Shown in pieces: positions 48,772-58,733 of a stretch of 64,000 bases of DNA (its first letter is position 1; each line of letters begins with the position of its first letter). The stretch comes from JAGLON01 sp041394985 (GTDB taxonomy: Bacteria; Zixibacteria; MSB-5A5; GN15; JAAZOE01). Both the position numbers and the translations under genes were made by a program. The notes below the pieces were generated by a model that searched no databases, was not told the DNA's origin, and worked only from the letters and a program-made list of their open reading frames with translations. The DNA is taken from assembly GCA_041394985.1 (NCBI GenBank), contig JAWLBI010000001.1, forward strand, positions 248,001-312,000. Reading direction: 5' to 3'.

Positions 48772-51700
48772 TCAGCGAGCCGGTAATTCGGCCGGTGTGC
48801 GATCCAGCTCGGAGCGAACTGCGCGCCCGAGACTTTCCATCGTGAACGGCTTACGCACATATTCACCGGCGCCCAGCTCCTGCATTTCATTGACCCGCTC
48901 GGTCGCCGAAAATCCACTGATGATTATCGCCTTTTGTCCCGGATGAATCGCCAGAATATCCTTGTATGTATCCAGTCCGTCATAACCGTTTTCCATGATC
49001 ATATCGACAACGACCATATCGACGCGGTTACCTTCTAAAAATCCGAGAGCTTCTCTTCCGCCTGCGGCTGTAATCACGGCATACCCGAGACTCGATAGCA
49101 GATCGGAAGTAATCTGGCGCTGTTCGGCATTATCATCGATGATCAGGATCGTTTCCTTGCCACGCAGATCGGCCTGTTTGTCTGGCCCCTTTTCTACTCG
49201 CTGTTTGGTAACCGGGAAGTACAGGACAAACTCGGTTCCCTGTCCGGGAGCCGAGAAAATATCATAATATCCTTTGTGGTCCTTCACGATGCCATAGACC
49301 ACGGCCAGACCGAGACCACTGCCGGATGTGCCCATCTTCTTCTTGGAATAATACGGCTCGAAAATTTTTTCCAAATCCTCGGCAGAAATACCGGCGCCGG
49401 TATCTTTAACCCGCAGGAGTAAATAGGCATCCGGCGGAATACGCCTGTTGCCGCTCAACAGTTCCTGCAACATGCGAACTTCGGTTCTGACCACCAGTTC
49501 GCCTCCGGCCGACATGGCGTCGTAGGAGTTGACGATGAGATTCATAACCGTTTTCGCCAGATGCGGGGCCGAACCCATAATATACGGAACACTTTTCTCC
49601 AGCATCACGGTCAACTCGACATCATCGCGCCGCTCGGCCAACTGCTGGAATGACGGAGATTCCAGATAATCGCTGATGACTTCGTTGAGATTCGTCGGCA
49701 CCATTTCATAGCGACCGCGCCGGGCCAGCGTCAACAGGTCCTGAATAACATCGGCGGCATCCTGGGCGGCCTTGCCGATACGCTTGATTTGCTTGCGATA
49801 TGGGCTGTCCGCCTCCATTTTCGACAGGAGCAGATCGCTGTACCCGACCATCGGACCGAGCATATTATTAAGATCATGCGCTACGCCGCCGGCCAGAATT
49901 CCGAGCGATTCCATCCGCTCTGCCAGCTCGAGTTTTTCCTTGAGTATCTTCTGCTGTTCGCGGGCACGCTTAAGAGCCGTCAGATCGACATCAAGGCAAT
50001 ACATCTCTTCTTCGCCATGAATGTTTTTCAGTGTGACGTGGCTCGAATATACCGGAACGAGCGAACCGTCTTTGTGGCGCATGGCATTTTCTCCGGGCCC
50101 CAAATCGAGTTCGTCGGCTTCCTCGATCATGTGATAGTCCGGTATGATCAGTTCATCCAGCCGCTTACCCAAGGCCTCGTCGCTCGTGTATCCATAGAGC
50201 ATCTCGCTGGCCTTATTCCAGAAGATAACTTCCTTTTCGCCGTTGTACCCCTGAACGGCAATATTGGGAACGCTTTCGATTACCGAGCGGAAGCGCATCT
50301 CGCTCTCGCGAAGAGCCTTTTCGGCCTCCTTACGGAAGCTGATGTTTCGCAGCAGGCACACGACGGCAACCGGCTTGCCTTCTTCGACATGCGCCTTACC
50401 GGTCACTTCGACGTAAAACGGCTCACCTTCTTTCGGTTTATACAGAAATTCGAATGTCGATTCGGCTTCACCAACGCTGACATCCTTCAGCAAGGCCATG
50501 GCGCGAATCAGATCGGTCTTGCGAGCGAAATATTTCGAAATCTGTTGGCCGATTTCCTCTTCCGGAACATACCCGCCGAATTCCCGGATGACGGGACTGA
50601 CATATTCCAGAATACCTGTCGCGGACACCTTGACGACGACATCATGCAGGTTTTCCGTCAGCAGACGATATAAGGATTCACTCTCTTGCAGTTTTTCTTC
50701 GGCTTCCTTGCGCTCGCTGATATCCGTGATGAAATTGAGCGTTCCGGGTTTTCCCATCCAGTCGATAACGACAGCCCTGATTTCGACCCAAAGGATACGC
50801 CCATTCTTATTGATGACTCTAAACGGATACTTGTGCGCGAAATCTTCACCGGTCAGGCGGCGGCGATGATTCTCGACGACTATATCGCGGTCGTCCTCAT
50901 ACACCAATTCGCTGAATGGCATATTCGCCATTTCATCGGCGGTATAACCGGTTAATTCTTCCAGTTTGGGATTGCAGAACGGAATGACGCCGTTCTGTGC
51001 GATGAATATTCCCTCATTGGCATTCTTAAGAAGCTGTTGATACTCTTCCTTGGATTGAATCAGCTCTTTTTCCGCGGTCGCGAGCTCAGTAATATCGACG
51101 ATATTTTCGACGCGTAACTTGCCTTCGCCGATTGAGCCTCGGGCGATAACGGCCAGGAATGTTTTGTCCGTGCCGGGATTCTTTGGCCGCAAACGCTTGA
51201 TGACGCGCTTCTGTTCATCCGTATCGGAGTGCGATTGAATCATCTCGGCCGATGATACGACGAAATCCTTATAGGCGCCGCCGACTATATCGGAACGCTT
51301 GACATTGAACATAGTGGCAACGATGTCATTGCCGTAAATGATCTCTTCCGTGTCCTGATTGACAAGTAAAACGCCGATTTGCGATTGATCCAAAATCTTG
51401 CGAAGCCGAGCGCCATATTCCTCGATCGATTCGTCGATAGGAATTTTCGAGATGTCCTTGCCGGTGAGAAGCATGCCGGTAATATGGCCGAGGGCATTCG
51501 TGAGCACCGTCTCGCGCCAGATAATTTTCCGCTCTTGCTCCAGCCCGGATTGAAGTGCATGAATTTCATTCTCGGCGGGTTCCGATTCCCCTGCAATGAT
51601 GCGCTGGAACGACAACATTTCATCGCCCCGAGTCTCCGCCGGTACGAAACGCTCAAACCAGTTGCGACCGATTGTATCGGCGGCATTTACGCCAAGAGTT

Positions 51701-52617
51701 TCACAACCGGCCCTGTTAATCATTGTCACGGTACCATCGCGATCCAGCGCCACCAAAATCGTTTCGACGGTGTCGAGATACATCTGCACCCGGCCGCGCT
51801 CGCGCGAGAATGCAATTTCATCCTGTTTACGAGATGTGCTGTCCGAGACTATGACGCCCAGACGCGATTCGGATATATTGAATGCGCGGACAAAGTATGC
51901 CTTTTTAACTCCCGAGTCGCCGTATTTCTGAAAATCCTGTTCCAATGTCCGGCCGCTCTCCATAACGGAGATGAATGCTTTCGTCAACTCGCGAGAGTTA
52001 ATGTCAGGCCAGAGCTGCTCGATATTGCGGCCATTGAGATTTTTGGCATCGTCATTATGTGCCTGCGCCGCAGCCTGATTGGCCGATAGCAACGAAAACC
52101 GATCGGGCGTTTGATAGGCGAACATATACAGCGGTTCCGGAATGGCTTCGACTATTTCTTTGGCGTCCTGCAGGGCCTTTTCTATGTTTTTCGTGCGCTC
52201 GGCTATTTCTTTATCCAATCCTTCACGAGACATTCTCAGTTTTTCGAATGCCGCATTGAGCGCATATTGCATTTCAGAGGGCAATGCCTGCGTGGGATCG
52301 TCGGTGAACGCCTGCATGAACTGCTGCCTGTCGCTGGTAGCGATATCATTTTCATCTGCATTATCCGCTCCGCGACCGCGAATGAGGCCCAAACTGAGAA
52401 TCATCGTCACTAAACTGACGAGAATGACGGCGAATCCTCCGGTCACGAATGAAGGATGAATTGTTTCGGTGCCGAGATATCGGGTGATTGCAGATGCAAC
52501 ACCTTGTGAAAACAGCGGAGTCAGGACGCTGCCGAGTACGACCACAATGAGAATCGTCAGGAGAATTCCGAATGTCTTTTCGGATATGCGCCGATTATGT
52601 TTCTTACCGTCCAACAA
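48772..52617 (-). CDS. Multi-PAS hybrid histidine kinase
   Basis: A 1281-residue membrane sensor kinase. Two membrane helices lie at about 12-34 and 50-75 with little periplasmic sequence between. A coiled coil and about six PAS domains follow; S-box signs include NRAGCETLGVNAADTIG, NEGIFIAQNG and FGGYVPEEEIG. HisKA has the His of LAGGVAHDLNNML. The ATPase has a NSYDAM N-box, KDTGAGIS and SGSGLGLAVVYG. A C-terminal receiver has phosphoacceptor Asp in VVVDMIMENG and a KPFTME lysine. It converges with the receiver-GcvH gene with only 4 bases between. Whether it joins that pathway is unknown. Confidence 0.92.
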   Translation of the reverse strand: MLDGKKHNRRISEKTFGILLTILIVVVLGSVLTPLFSQGVASAITRYLGTETIHPSFVTGGFAVILVSLVTMILSLGLIRGRGADNADENDIATSDRQQFMQAFTDDPTQALPSEMQYALNAAFEKLRMSREGLDKEIAERTKNIEKALQDAKEIVEAIPEPLYMFAYQTPDRFSLLSANQAAAQAHNDDAKNLNGRNIEQLWPDINSRELTKAFISVMESGRTLEQDFQKYGDSGVKKAYFVRAFNISESRLGVIVSDSTSRKQDEIAFSRERGRVQMYLDTVETILVALDRDGTVTMINRAGCETLGVNAADTIGRNWFERFVPAETRGDEMLSFQRIIAGESEPAENEIHALQSGLEQERKIIWRETVLTNALGHITGMLLTGKDISKIPIDESIEEYGARLRKILDQSQIGVLLVNQDTEEIIYGNDIVATMFNVKRSDIVGGAYKDFVVSSAEMIQSHSDTDEQKRVIKRLRPKNPGTDKTFLAVIARGSIGEGKLRVENIVDITELATAEKELIQSKEEYQQLLKNANEGIFIAQNGVIPFCNPKLEELTGYTADEMANMPFSELVYEDDRDIVVENHRRRLTGEDFAHKYPFRVINKNGRILWVEIRAVVIDWMGKPGTLNFITDISERKEAEEKLQESESLYRLLTENLHDVVVKVSATGILEYVSPVIREFGGYVPEEEIGQQISKYFARKTDLIRAMALLKDVSVGEAESTFEFLYKPKEGEPFYVEVTGKAHVEEGKPVAVVCLLRNISFRKEAEKALRESEMRFRSVIESVPNIAVQGYNGEKEVIFWNKASEMLYGYTSDEALGKRLDELIIPDYHMIEEADELDLGPGENAMRHKDGSLVPVYSSHVTLKNIHGEEEMYCLDVDLTALKRAREQQKILKEKLELAERMESLGILAGGVAHDLNNMLGPMVGYSDLLLSKMEADSPYRKQIKRIGKAAQDAADVIQDLLTLARRGRYEMVPTNLNEVISDYLESPSFQQLAERRDDVELTVMLEKSVPYIMGSAPHLAKTVMNLIVNSYDAMSAGGELVVRTEVRMLQELLSGNRRIPPDAYLLLRVKDTGAGISAEDLEKIFEPYYSKKKMGTSGSGLGLAVVYGIVKDHKGYYDIFSAPGQGTEFVLYFPVTKQRVEKGPDKQADLRGKETILIIDDNAEQRQITSDLLSSLGYAVITAAGGREALGFLEGNRVDMVVVDMIMENGYDGLDTYKDILAIHPGQKAIIISGFSATERVNEMQELGAGEYVRKPFTMESLGRAVRSELDRTPAELPAR

Positions 52618-52737
52618 TGCGCCCCAAATCAGTATATGAATAGTCGATTTGAACCTATCGACAGTATTGTCAATCTCTCAGTAGTTATCGGTTTGCCGCG
52701 TCAAAACTTAAGAGTCCGGCAAGAAGACGCGACCGGT

Positions 52738-52773
52738 ACAAAAAACTCCCCCGGCGAATTTCGACGGGGGAGT
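52738..52773 (-). terminator. Rho-independent terminator of the second chemoreceptor gene
   Basis: ACTCCCCCG and CGGGGGAGT arms (52745-52753 and 52765-52773) with additional CGAA/TTCG pairing inside. The A-run at 52739-52745 supplies the minus-strand U-tract. It lies 28 bases past the chemoreceptor stop codon. Confidence 0.85.
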
Positions 52774-52800
52774 CGATGAAAGGAGAATATCCAAAAGCCG

Positions 52801-54456
52801 TTATTTAAGTTTGAACCCGGCGACGATCTTCAGTAGATCCTCGGCCTGATTGTTCATCTTAAATGATATTTCGGCAGAATCTTCAGCCTGCTTGACTGTT
52901 TCCTGCGCCACGGTGGAAATTTCATCGATACGTTGGGCCACATTTTCGGCAACCGATGATTGCTCTTCGGAAGCCGCGGCAATCTGCTCGATCATCGTCA
53001 ACACTTGCTGGGACTTATGCTCGATTTCCGTCAGACTGTTTCCAGCCTCATCTGCAAGTTCCCGTCCCTTATCGACTTCGTTGATTCCGCTTTCCATGTC
53101 TTGAACGGCCTCGGCCGTCTTTTCCTGGACTTCCTTAATAACTTCGGTAATCTCGCCGGTCGCTTTCCCGGTTCTTTCGGCCAGCTTACGAACCTCATCG
53201 GCGACAACGGCAAATCCGCGCCCTTGCTCGCCTGCGCGAGCCGCCTCGATCGCTGCATTCAATGCCAACAAATTCGTCTGATTGGCGATATCCTCAATCA
53301 CCTCGATAATAGAACCGATCTGCTCGGCGGAACTAGCCAGCTTGCGAATCGATTCAGCCGAATGCCGAACGACATCGGCAATCGTATTCATGCCGACGAT
53401 CGTGTTCTGGACGACACCGCCGCCGGTCGTGGCCGTCGTCGATTGCTCGCGAGAGGCTTCGGATGCCTCACCGGCATTCTTGGATGACTCAACAATCGTG
53501 GATGTCATCTCGGTAATGGCAGCGGCAACCTGACTGATGTGCTCGGTCTGATTGCGCGCCCCTTCGCTCATTTTCTCGGACGATGAAGAAATTTCACCGG
53601 CCGCATTGACAAGTTCGCGGGCGCTGAGGTCGAGTTGTTTTACCATGCTTATCAAATTGGCATTCATAATCTTAAATGAATTGCCCAACTGATCCGCGTC
53701 GCCCCGAGGCGCTACATTGGCAGTTAAATCGCCATTTGCAATCTTGCGCGCATGATTCGATAATTCCTTCAGATAATCCTGCAAACCGCGGAATGTATCC
53801 GCCAGACGTCCCAATTCGTCACACGATTTGTACTTCATTTTGAATTCGGGATTGCCGACCGCCAGCAGCTCGGCACAATCTTTCAATTCCTGCACCGGGC
53901 GCGAAATCGCGCGCTGGAAGAAATAGGCAACGACAACGCTGAGGAATGTCGCCGCCAGTAACACGAAGCCGCTGATTGTCAAAAAGCCCGAAACGCGCGC
54001 TGCAATTTTATTCAAATCGGAACGAATCCAGAGAGTCCCGATTGTTTTGTCTCCATCAACGATTTCTTTTTTAACCGTTAAAAAATCATCGGCAAACAGG
54101 ACGCCGCTTTGCGGAATCTGGGGCAATTGCGAGGGTGCGATCGCATCTTTGCGAATATACGACGCAAATTGTTTATTGTCCGGCGTCGTAATCACCGACC
54201 AGACGATATGTTCGTCAAATGCGAGCGCCTGTAACACTTCATTCGCCGAGGCGTCATCTTCGAATGCAACCGCGCTCATGCTGTTACCGGAGATAATCTT
54301 CGCCATAAGCATCACGTTATCGACGAGTTCTTCATGATAACTGGCTCGTTCATTAATAATGAAAGCAAGTGATGCCAGGGCAAGTGTGATTACGGAAGTA
54401 AATACGATGGCGGAAGTGATCTTGGTCCGTATCGAGCAATTCCGGAATCGAAACAT
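52801..54456 (-). CDS. Methyl-accepting chemotaxis protein with small periplasmic sensor
   Basis: A 551-residue chemoreceptor. TM1 is about 10-30, a compact periplasmic domain of about 120 residues follows (type resembling the CHASE8-like sensors, not certain), and TM2 is about 153-175. HAMP and the signalling hairpin carry DQTNLLALNAAIEAARAGEQGRGFAVVADEVRKLAE in the same tip sequence as the receptor at 38940. The C-terminus ends GFKLK without a CheR tether. GGAGAGG precedes the ATG. No che genes are in the window. Confidence 0.92.
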   Translation of the reverse strand: MFRFRNCSIRTKITSAIVFTSVITLALASLAFIINERASYHEELVDNVMLMAKIISGNSMSAVAFEDDASANEVLQALAFDEHIVWSVITTPDNKQFASYIRKDAIAPSQLPQIPQSGVLFADDFLTVKKEIVDGDKTIGTLWIRSDLNKIAARVSGFLTISGFVLLAATFLSVVVAYFFQRAISRPVQELKDCAELLAVGNPEFKMKYKSCDELGRLADTFRGLQDYLKELSNHARKIANGDLTANVAPRGDADQLGNSFKIMNANLISMVKQLDLSARELVNAAGEISSSSEKMSEGARNQTEHISQVAAAITEMTSTIVESSKNAGEASEASREQSTTATTGGGVVQNTIVGMNTIADVVRHSAESIRKLASSAEQIGSIIEVIEDIANQTNLLALNAAIEAARAGEQGRGFAVVADEVRKLAERTGKATGEITEVIKEVQEKTAEAVQDMESGINEVDKGRELADEAGNSLTEIEHKSQQVLTMIEQIAAASEEQSSVAENVAQRIDEISTVAQETVKQAEDSAEISFKMNNQAEDLLKIVAGFKLK

Positions 54457-54855
54457 GTTTCCTCTCCATTCTCCGACAACCTCACAGCCCCAGGTTAGGC
54501 CGCCGGTATTCGTTCTTCTTCCTACTATCGGTCGTGATGCATAATCATTTAGGTTCCGCCGCCGGAAAAACGGAGACGTACTCTATGTCTCTTGTTATGT
54601 TATTCATGTTCCGCCGATATTTTTACATTGCGGATAATAAAACATTCGTATTAGTTGTATAAATATTGAACATCGGACACCGGTGGATATGGGATTGTAT
54701 CGAGCCATTCCGGAAGAAAAAGGCTCGTTTGTGCACACAATAGCAGAAGTTCGGGTAAAAAAAACCGGAAATATCCCGATATACATATACTGTAAGTGCC
54801 TGTGAAAAAGGCGGGCTGGATATTTTTTGGGCTGACAGATGCTGGAGTACTGAGG
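54457..54855. other. Divergent promoter region, no gene
   Basis: The 399 bases between the chemoreceptor and the YfiR-like gene are AT-rich in the centre (about 54560-54660). They contain a TATACT element (54786-54791) that could be a -10 box for the YfiR-like gene, although I saw no matching -35. Nothing else was recognised. Confidence 0.45.
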
Positions 54856-55362
54856 ATGTTAAAATCGTATGTGATACTGTGTGTTGCGCTTCTTTTCCTC
54901 ACCGCGGTCGTTACGGCGACCGAGGACGTTGATTACAAGGCAAAGTTCATCGTTAAACTCATCGATTATGTGGAATGGCCGGCCGGAGCCGGGGCGGACG
55001 CCTCCGGCAATATTGTCGTTCATGTCGTCGGAGCATCTGATATGGCAACCAAGCTGACCGAATCCGCAGCCGGAACAAATATCACCGTCAAGGAAGTTCC
55101 GATTGACGACGCCGGTATTGCCAAATGCCAGATACTTTTTATGGGCACATCAGAAACATCGGATTTGGCGAAGATTCTGAAAAAAGTCAACGGCACAACG
55201 GTGCTGACCGTCAGCGATGCCGAATACTTCGGCAATTACGGAGTTATGATAAACTTCTATGCCGAGGGGGATAAAACCAAATTCGAAGTCAACAAAACCG
55301 TCGTCGATATGTCCGGCATAAAAATCAGCTCCAAGCTACTCAAACTGGCAAAAATCATCTGA
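54856..55362 (+). CDS. YfiR-like periplasmic protein (DUF4154)
   Basis: A 168-residue secreted protein. ATG 54856 gives a signal peptide ending VTA-TE. The mature part has the YfiR-family order: YKAKFIVKLIDYVEWP, an ILFMGTSE strand, VLTVSDAEYFGNYGVMINFY and a final KISSKLLKLAKII helix. In Pseudomonas, YfiR restrains the diguanylate cyclase YfiN, but no cyclase lies beside this gene. DUF4154 proteins elsewhere often sit next to sensor proteins, and here a chemoreceptor is divergently encoded. A terminator follows 28 bases after the stop. Confidence 0.82.
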   Translation: MLKSYVILCVALLFLTAVVTATEDVDYKAKFIVKLIDYVEWPAGAGADASGNIVVHVVGASDMATKLTESAAGTNITVKEVPIDDAGIAKCQILFMGTSETSDLAKILKKVNGTTVLTVSDAEYFGNYGVMINFYAEGDKTKFEVNKTVVDMSGIKISSKLLKLAKII

Positions 55363-55388
55363 TGCAAAACGCGTAAAAATTACATTAT

Positions 55389-55415
55389 AAACCCCCGACT
55401 ATCGGGGGTTTTTTT
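55389..55415 (+). terminator. Rho-independent terminator after the YfiR-like gene
   Basis: AACCCCCGA and TCGGGGGTT arms with a CTA loop, followed by a run of T to 55415. Confidence 0.93.
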
Positions 55416-55565
55416 ATGGCATGACTTCTCTCACCATCACACAATTATTAGCAAAATAGCGGTTTGAAAAATCCCACCCGTTATTATCTTACATATAGCA
55501 CCCATTAGAATGACTCCAGGAATACATTGCTATAAGATAGAATAACTGATACCGGGAGGGGTACC

Positions 55566-58500
55566 ATGCCTATTCGCCGATGCCTGATTCTGTCCTGCAT
55601 AATCGCGATGTTTTCTTTATTATTTTCGGCAGCACCTGCCTTTTCCGAGGAAGAGGAGCATATTCTCAAGCCGGTGACGCGCTGGCCGAAAGAATCCCCG
55701 ATACGCCCGGTGTCATTTACCGAGTGGAAAACGACTCATACCTCAATCGGACCGTTTGAAATAGAACTACTCATGCGCGCCAATTCGCAAACGGCCGAAA
55801 AAACCCCGGGCTATATATGCATCATTATCAATCGCGATTTATACTATCAGGTCGTCTCATCCATCAGTCAATATATGGATGATCTCACATCCGATAGCTA
55901 TACCGTCGAACTGATCCTGACACTCGGCGGCCAGCCTGCCGATTTACGGCAATTCCTGGCCGATAAATATGCCTCGGGTATGACCGGGGCAATCCTGATC
56001 GGTGACCTGCCCATTGCCTGGTATGAGAAAACCTGTGACTGGATCGATTGGGCGGAATACGAAGACTGGCCATGTGATCTCTATTTCATGGATTTAGACG
56101 GTGTATGGGGAGATCTCGACGGCGATGGGATGTTTGACAAACATGAGGGCGATTCGTATCCGGAAATATGGATCGGCCGACTGCTCCCGTCTCCTCTGAC
56201 CTATGGCTCAGGGACCGAGGCATCACTGCTGGAAAACTATTTCAACAAGAATCACAAGTATCGCCTCGGACAGATGCCGCTTGCCAATAAATCCCTTTTC
56301 TTTACCGACGATGACTGGGCGCCTGCGGATTATTTGAATGATTACCTGGGTACGATTTACAGCGATCAGGAATATATCTGGGATCCGTATGAGACGACGG
56401 CCGATAATTATCGCGCCACAATTCCGGAACACTTCGAATTCATTCATGTCAATGCGCACTCCGATGTTCATTCGCATTACTTTTATATCCCCGGAGAAAA
56501 CGGAAGAACCGTCGGATATGGTGATATTGTCGGTATCGACCCTCCGGCCGCCTTCTATAATCTCTATGCCTGTTCGAATACGAGATACAGTGATCCCAAC
56601 TATATGGGCGGCTGGTATGTATTTAAGAGCCAGTTTGGACTGGCGGCCATCGGCAGCACGAAAACCGGCGGGATGCTGGACGATCAATATTTTTATTACC
56701 CCCTCTCCGATGACAGCACGATTGGCGAGGCTTACAAGGTGTGGTTTACCAATGCAATCGATGATAACTGGATTGACCCCTGCTGCTGGTTCTACGGCAT
56801 GACCCTGTGCGGAGATCCGACTCTGCATGTCAAGCAATCCAGCTACATCCGGATTCTGGGAGCGAATTTTTCCGATGCCGCATACGGAGACGGGGACTTT
56901 CTGTATGAACCGGGCGAAACCGTGACGTGCGAATTTGCTCTTAAGAACACCGGCTCGATTCCTGCCCACGATGTTACCCTATCATTGTCCTGCAATGACA
57001 ATCAACTGACATTTGGAAATTCCACGATGGCAATCGGCGCCGTCGATACCAATCAGACGATTATGACCCCGGCGACGATTACCTTCAGCATTCCGGCCAA
57101 TTGTACGCCGAGGAGTGATTCCTTTTATCTTGAATTGAATTACAACGGCGGCGCCATAGATACGATCACCTATGTCATGACGATCGGCCGCGCGGAAATA
57201 CTGCTGGTCGATGATGACGATGGCGATACGCTCGAAGTATTCTACACGTCGTATTTTGACAGGACCGGTATTCCATACGACTACCATGAAACGTCCGGCG
57301 CAATCCCAATCGGGGATACGCTTAACGGATATTCCGCCGTTATCTGGTTCACCGGCGACTATCGCATCAATCCGCTCGACAACAATGAAATCTCCGCCAT
57401 GAAAACCTATATGGATGCGGGAGGCAATCTGCTTCTTACCGGACAGGCGATAGCCGCCCAGCTTCACCTGTACACCGATGTCGATTTCCTCAATAACTAC
57501 CTGAAAAGCTCTTATCTCTCCACATCCTACATCCCGCTCGTTGTCTGTCAGCCGGGCGCGACGGTTTTCGGAGATATCGGCGATTCGGCTGCCATTGGAG
57601 GAAACCTCGGCGCACACAATCAGACTCAGCCGGATCACATCGCCGCCATCAATGGCGGGGTCAGTGAAATGAAGTATTTGATGTCCACTGATGATGCCGC
57701 CGTGTCATATGACGGAAGTTACAAATCGGTCTTCTTCTCCTACGGTCTGGAAGGGATATCCAGCATTGACTCGCGCTTCTTAGTACGCGATACGGTCATC
57801 GCCCGGGTGCTCGATTTCTTCGGATATGCACCATTGAATGCCCCGACACTGTCCGGTGTCGATATCACTCCGGGAGACCCGATGAAATTGACCGATCATC
57901 ATCCTGCCATTTCATGGACATATTTCGATATTGACGGTCTCCCGCAGACGGAATATCAGGTGCGCATATCCGGCACCGGTCTCATCGGCGGAATCATCGT
58001 ATACGATTCCGGTCCTGTGAGCGGCTCAGAGACGACACTGCCCTATTCCGGTGATGATCTACTTGACGGCGAAACATATGAAGTCGCGATTCGAGCCAGT
58101 AACGGAGTACTGTGGTCCGCATGGCACACCACTCAGATGCATTTCAATTCCATCCCCTCGCCGCAACTGATGTCACCCTCCGGCGGGGAAATGATTCAGG
58201 ACTTGTCCCCGATTCTACAGCATGACAATGCCCAGGATGAAGAAGGGGATTCTGTGCTCGCTTTCTCGTATGAATTATACGGCGATGCGGAGCTGACCCA
58301 GCTTATCGAGAGTCTCTATGATATCTCCCCGGGCAGCGACACGCTCTGTTTCTGGTCGCTCTCGGCAACACTCGAACAGGGCGGATGGTATTATTGGCGG
58401 ATTCGCGGCGAGGATGAACTCGAGGTCGGCAGTTGGGGCGAGCCGGCGGTTTTCAGGATTCAACCTGATTATATTTGCGGAGACGCCAACGGCGATGAGA

Positions 58501-58679
58501 CGGTGAATATCGGCGACGCGGTATTTCTCATCGCATACATATTTAAAGGCGGCCCGGCTCCCGACCCGATAGAGGCTGCCGATGCCAATTGTGATGCGAC
58601 GGTCAATGTCGGCGACGCAGTGTATCTGATTAATTTCATATTTAAGGGCGGGGACGCCCCCTGCGCCGGATGCCCGTAA
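55566..58679 (+). CDS. Secreted C25 (gingipain-like) peptidase with dockerin-like C-terminus
   Basis: A 1037-residue secreted protein. Residues 1-27 are a signal peptide ending AFS-EE. Residues about 80-425 match the C25 caspase-like catalytic domain: a GAILIGDLPI strand, YPEIWIGRLLP, catalytic H298 in FIHVNAHSD and C336 in LYACSNTR, then AIGSTKTGG. About 440-540 is a CARDB-like beta domain (YEPGETVTCEFALKNTGS), a Rossmann-like segment follows, then fibronectin/Ig-like repeats (about 750-960). The last 70 residues are two dockerin-type repeats (GDANGDETVNIGDAVF and DANCDATVNVGDAVY). Unlike gingipains it has no type IX sorting domain. GGGAGG precedes the ATG. Confidence 0.87.
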   Translation: MPIRRCLILSCIIAMFSLLFSAAPAFSEEEEHILKPVTRWPKESPIRPVSFTEWKTTHTSIGPFEIELLMRANSQTAEKTPGYICIIINRDLYYQVVSSISQYMDDLTSDSYTVELILTLGGQPADLRQFLADKYASGMTGAILIGDLPIAWYEKTCDWIDWAEYEDWPCDLYFMDLDGVWGDLDGDGMFDKHEGDSYPEIWIGRLLPSPLTYGSGTEASLLENYFNKNHKYRLGQMPLANKSLFFTDDDWAPADYLNDYLGTIYSDQEYIWDPYETTADNYRATIPEHFEFIHVNAHSDVHSHYFYIPGENGRTVGYGDIVGIDPPAAFYNLYACSNTRYSDPNYMGGWYVFKSQFGLAAIGSTKTGGMLDDQYFYYPLSDDSTIGEAYKVWFTNAIDDNWIDPCCWFYGMTLCGDPTLHVKQSSYIRILGANFSDAAYGDGDFLYEPGETVTCEFALKNTGSIPAHDVTLSLSCNDNQLTFGNSTMAIGAVDTNQTIMTPATITFSIPANCTPRSDSFYLELNYNGGAIDTITYVMTIGRAEILLVDDDDGDTLEVFYTSYFDRTGIPYDYHETSGAIPIGDTLNGYSAVIWFTGDYRINPLDNNEISAMKTYMDAGGNLLLTGQAIAAQLHLYTDVDFLNNYLKSSYLSTSYIPLVVCQPGATVFGDIGDSAAIGGNLGAHNQTQPDHIAAINGGVSEMKYLMSTDDAAVSYDGSYKSVFFSYGLEGISSIDSRFLVRDTVIARVLDFFGYAPLNAPTLSGVDITPGDPMKLTDHHPAISWTYFDIDGLPQTEYQVRISGTGLIGGIIVYDSGPVSGSETTLPYSGDDLLDGETYEVAIRASNGVLWSAWHTTQMHFNSIPSPQLMSPSGGEMIQDLSPILQHDNAQDEEGDSVLAFSYELYGDAELTQLIESLYDISPGSDTLCFWSLSATLEQGGWYYWRIRGEDELEVGSWGEPAVFRIQPDYICGDANGDETVNIGDAVFLIAYIFKGGPAPDPIEAADANCDATVNVGDAVYLINFIFKGGDAPCAGCP

Positions 58680-58680
58680 T

Positions 58681-58709
58681 AAAAAACCCGGCCGCACGCG
58701 ACCGGGTTT
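58681..58709 (-). terminator. Rho-independent terminator of the sigma/anti-sigma operon
   Basis: AAACCCGG and CCGGGTTT arms (58684-58691 and 58702-58709). The A-run at 58681-58686 gives the minus-strand U-tract. It separates converging genes. Confidence 0.85.
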
Positions 58710-58733
58710 GACGAACGTACAAGCGGCGAAAGA

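Noticed and set aside
49789..50673. Open frame of 294 codons antisense to the hybrid kinase
   Set aside because: It lies wholly inside the PAS-rich coding region and has no recognisable domain or ribosome-binding site.
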